From: Phycicoccus sp. CSK15P-2
GTDB taxonomy: Bacteria > Actinomycetota > Actinomycetes > Actinomycetales > Dermatophilaceae
Length of the DNA: 32,790 nucleotides
Reading direction: 5' to 3'
NCBI RefSeq assembly: GCF_016888005.1
Contig: NZ_JAFDVE010000015.1
Location: 1-32,790 of the forward strand
Part shown: piece after piece, positions 32,508 to 32,790 of the stretch
Position numbering within the stretch: position 1 is the stretch's first letter
How the letters are laid out: every line of letters starts with the position of its first letter
Notes under the pieces: generated by a model
Databases searched by the model: none
Told to the model about the DNA's origin: nothing
Seen by the model: only the letters and a program-made list of their open reading frames with translations
Translations under genes and position numbers: made by a program

Positions 32508-32591
32508 GTCGACCCACCCCTCGGCCATTCGGCCGACGGGCTGTCCACAGATACCCCCCGGGGCGTCAGTTCTCGACCGTCGACCCACCCC
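32508..32591. repeat. 13-base direct repeat, two copies
   Basis: GTCGACCCACCCC occurs at 32508-32520 and at 32579-32591, 71 bases apart, with related flanks (cggtcg and gaccgtcg). Possible regulator sites or a duplication scar. Confidence 0.45.
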
Positions 32592-32678
32592 GCATGGCGT
32601 CTTCGGGCGACGGGCGGCGGACCTCACAGCAGGCCCGGGCGGCCGCCTATGGGGGACGTCTGGAGCCCCAGAGAGAGC

Positions 32679-32722
32679 ACGGAGGGCGTCGTCGCTCCTG
32701 CACGAGCGACGACGCCCTCCGT
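32679..32722. terminator. 19-bp perfect hairpin, probable terminator
   Basis: ACGGAGGGCGTCGTCGCTC (32679-32697), loop CTGCAC, GAGCGACGACGCCCTCCGT (32704-32722): a perfect 19-bp stem, the strongest in the window. There is no T-tail. It probably ends a gene lying beyond the right edge of the window, reading leftward. Confidence 0.65.
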
Positions 32723-32790
32723 CGTCTCGAGCCGGGTCGAGGGACTCGGACGATCTGGGCGCCCGCGACCGAGGACGGCCGCGGACCGGC

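Larger units (their letters stand above)
31936..32678. other. Region without a convincing gene
   Basis: About 740 bases upstream of the Gly/Arg-rich gene. Open frames exist on both strands, but their translations are Arg/Pro/Gly/Thr-rich shadows without recognisable domains. The best start is ATG 31949 with GGAGGT before it (MFPVRPERRRGQGLG, 47 codons), but the product is not protein-like. The stretch holds a strong hairpin (32203-32242), a 13-base direct repeat and CTGTCCACAG at 32540-32549. It could be a decayed gene, a leader RNA or spacer. Confidence 0.5.

Noticed and set aside
32244-32627. Minus-strand frame of 127 codons near the right edge
   Set aside because: No recognisable domain, no ribosome site and biased residues; not supported as a gene.

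Overview
The window is GC-rich, with strongly GC-biased third codon positions. It looks like an actinobacterial chromosome, most likely Micrococcales (Intrasporangiaceae or Cellulomonadaceae type). This is inferred from the class II (B12-dependent) ribonucleotide reductase with nrdR, the DUF6318 lipoprotein, the ECF41 sigma factor with its carboxymuconolactone-decarboxylase partner, and gene style. The species cannot be fixed from the sequence alone. No rRNA, tRNA, CRISPR array or insertion sequence was seen.

Left flank (1-9.2 kb), ordinary chromosomal content: a truncated secreted discoidin/DUF1996 protein with a LacI-type operator upstream; a large unassigned protein; a vapBC toxin-antitoxin pair; a coupled lipoprotein/secreted-protein pair; an aldo/keto reductase; a YibE/F membrane protein; and two small membrane proteins.

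Middle (9.2-24 kb), a defence island. It opens with debris: an orphan DUF1778-type antitoxin, the last 38 codons of a PIN toxin, and a NERD nuclease-like gene that has lost its start and carries a frameshift. Then, on the minus strand, come an HNH endonuclease with a DUF6308 partner, a single-chain GmrSD-type enzyme (DUF262 + DUF1524) fused to a RAMA-like domain and an alkyltransferase-like domain, and an EcsC-like protein. Divergently, on the plus strand, run a DUF3883 (Mrr/NO VEIN-like) protein, a complete type I restriction-modification system hsdM-hsdS-hsdR, and a PIN-like nuclease of clearly lower GC. A strong hairpin terminator closes the island. The genes look like several layers of DNA-modification sensing and cutting placed side by side; any joint action is inference.

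Right flank (24-32.8 kb), core genes again: nrdR-nrdJ followed by a 46-residue basic protein missed by normal length cut-offs, all on the minus strand. Upstream of nrdR lie a pair of NrdR-box-like sites 16 bp apart and a DnaA-box match. Next come a membrane protein, an ECF41 sigma factor operon preceded by a near-consensus ECF41 promoter, a GNAT acetyltransferase, and a Gly/Arg-rich protein with an AT-rich promoter region. The last ~850 bases hold no convincing gene but have two strong hairpins and a 13-base direct repeat.
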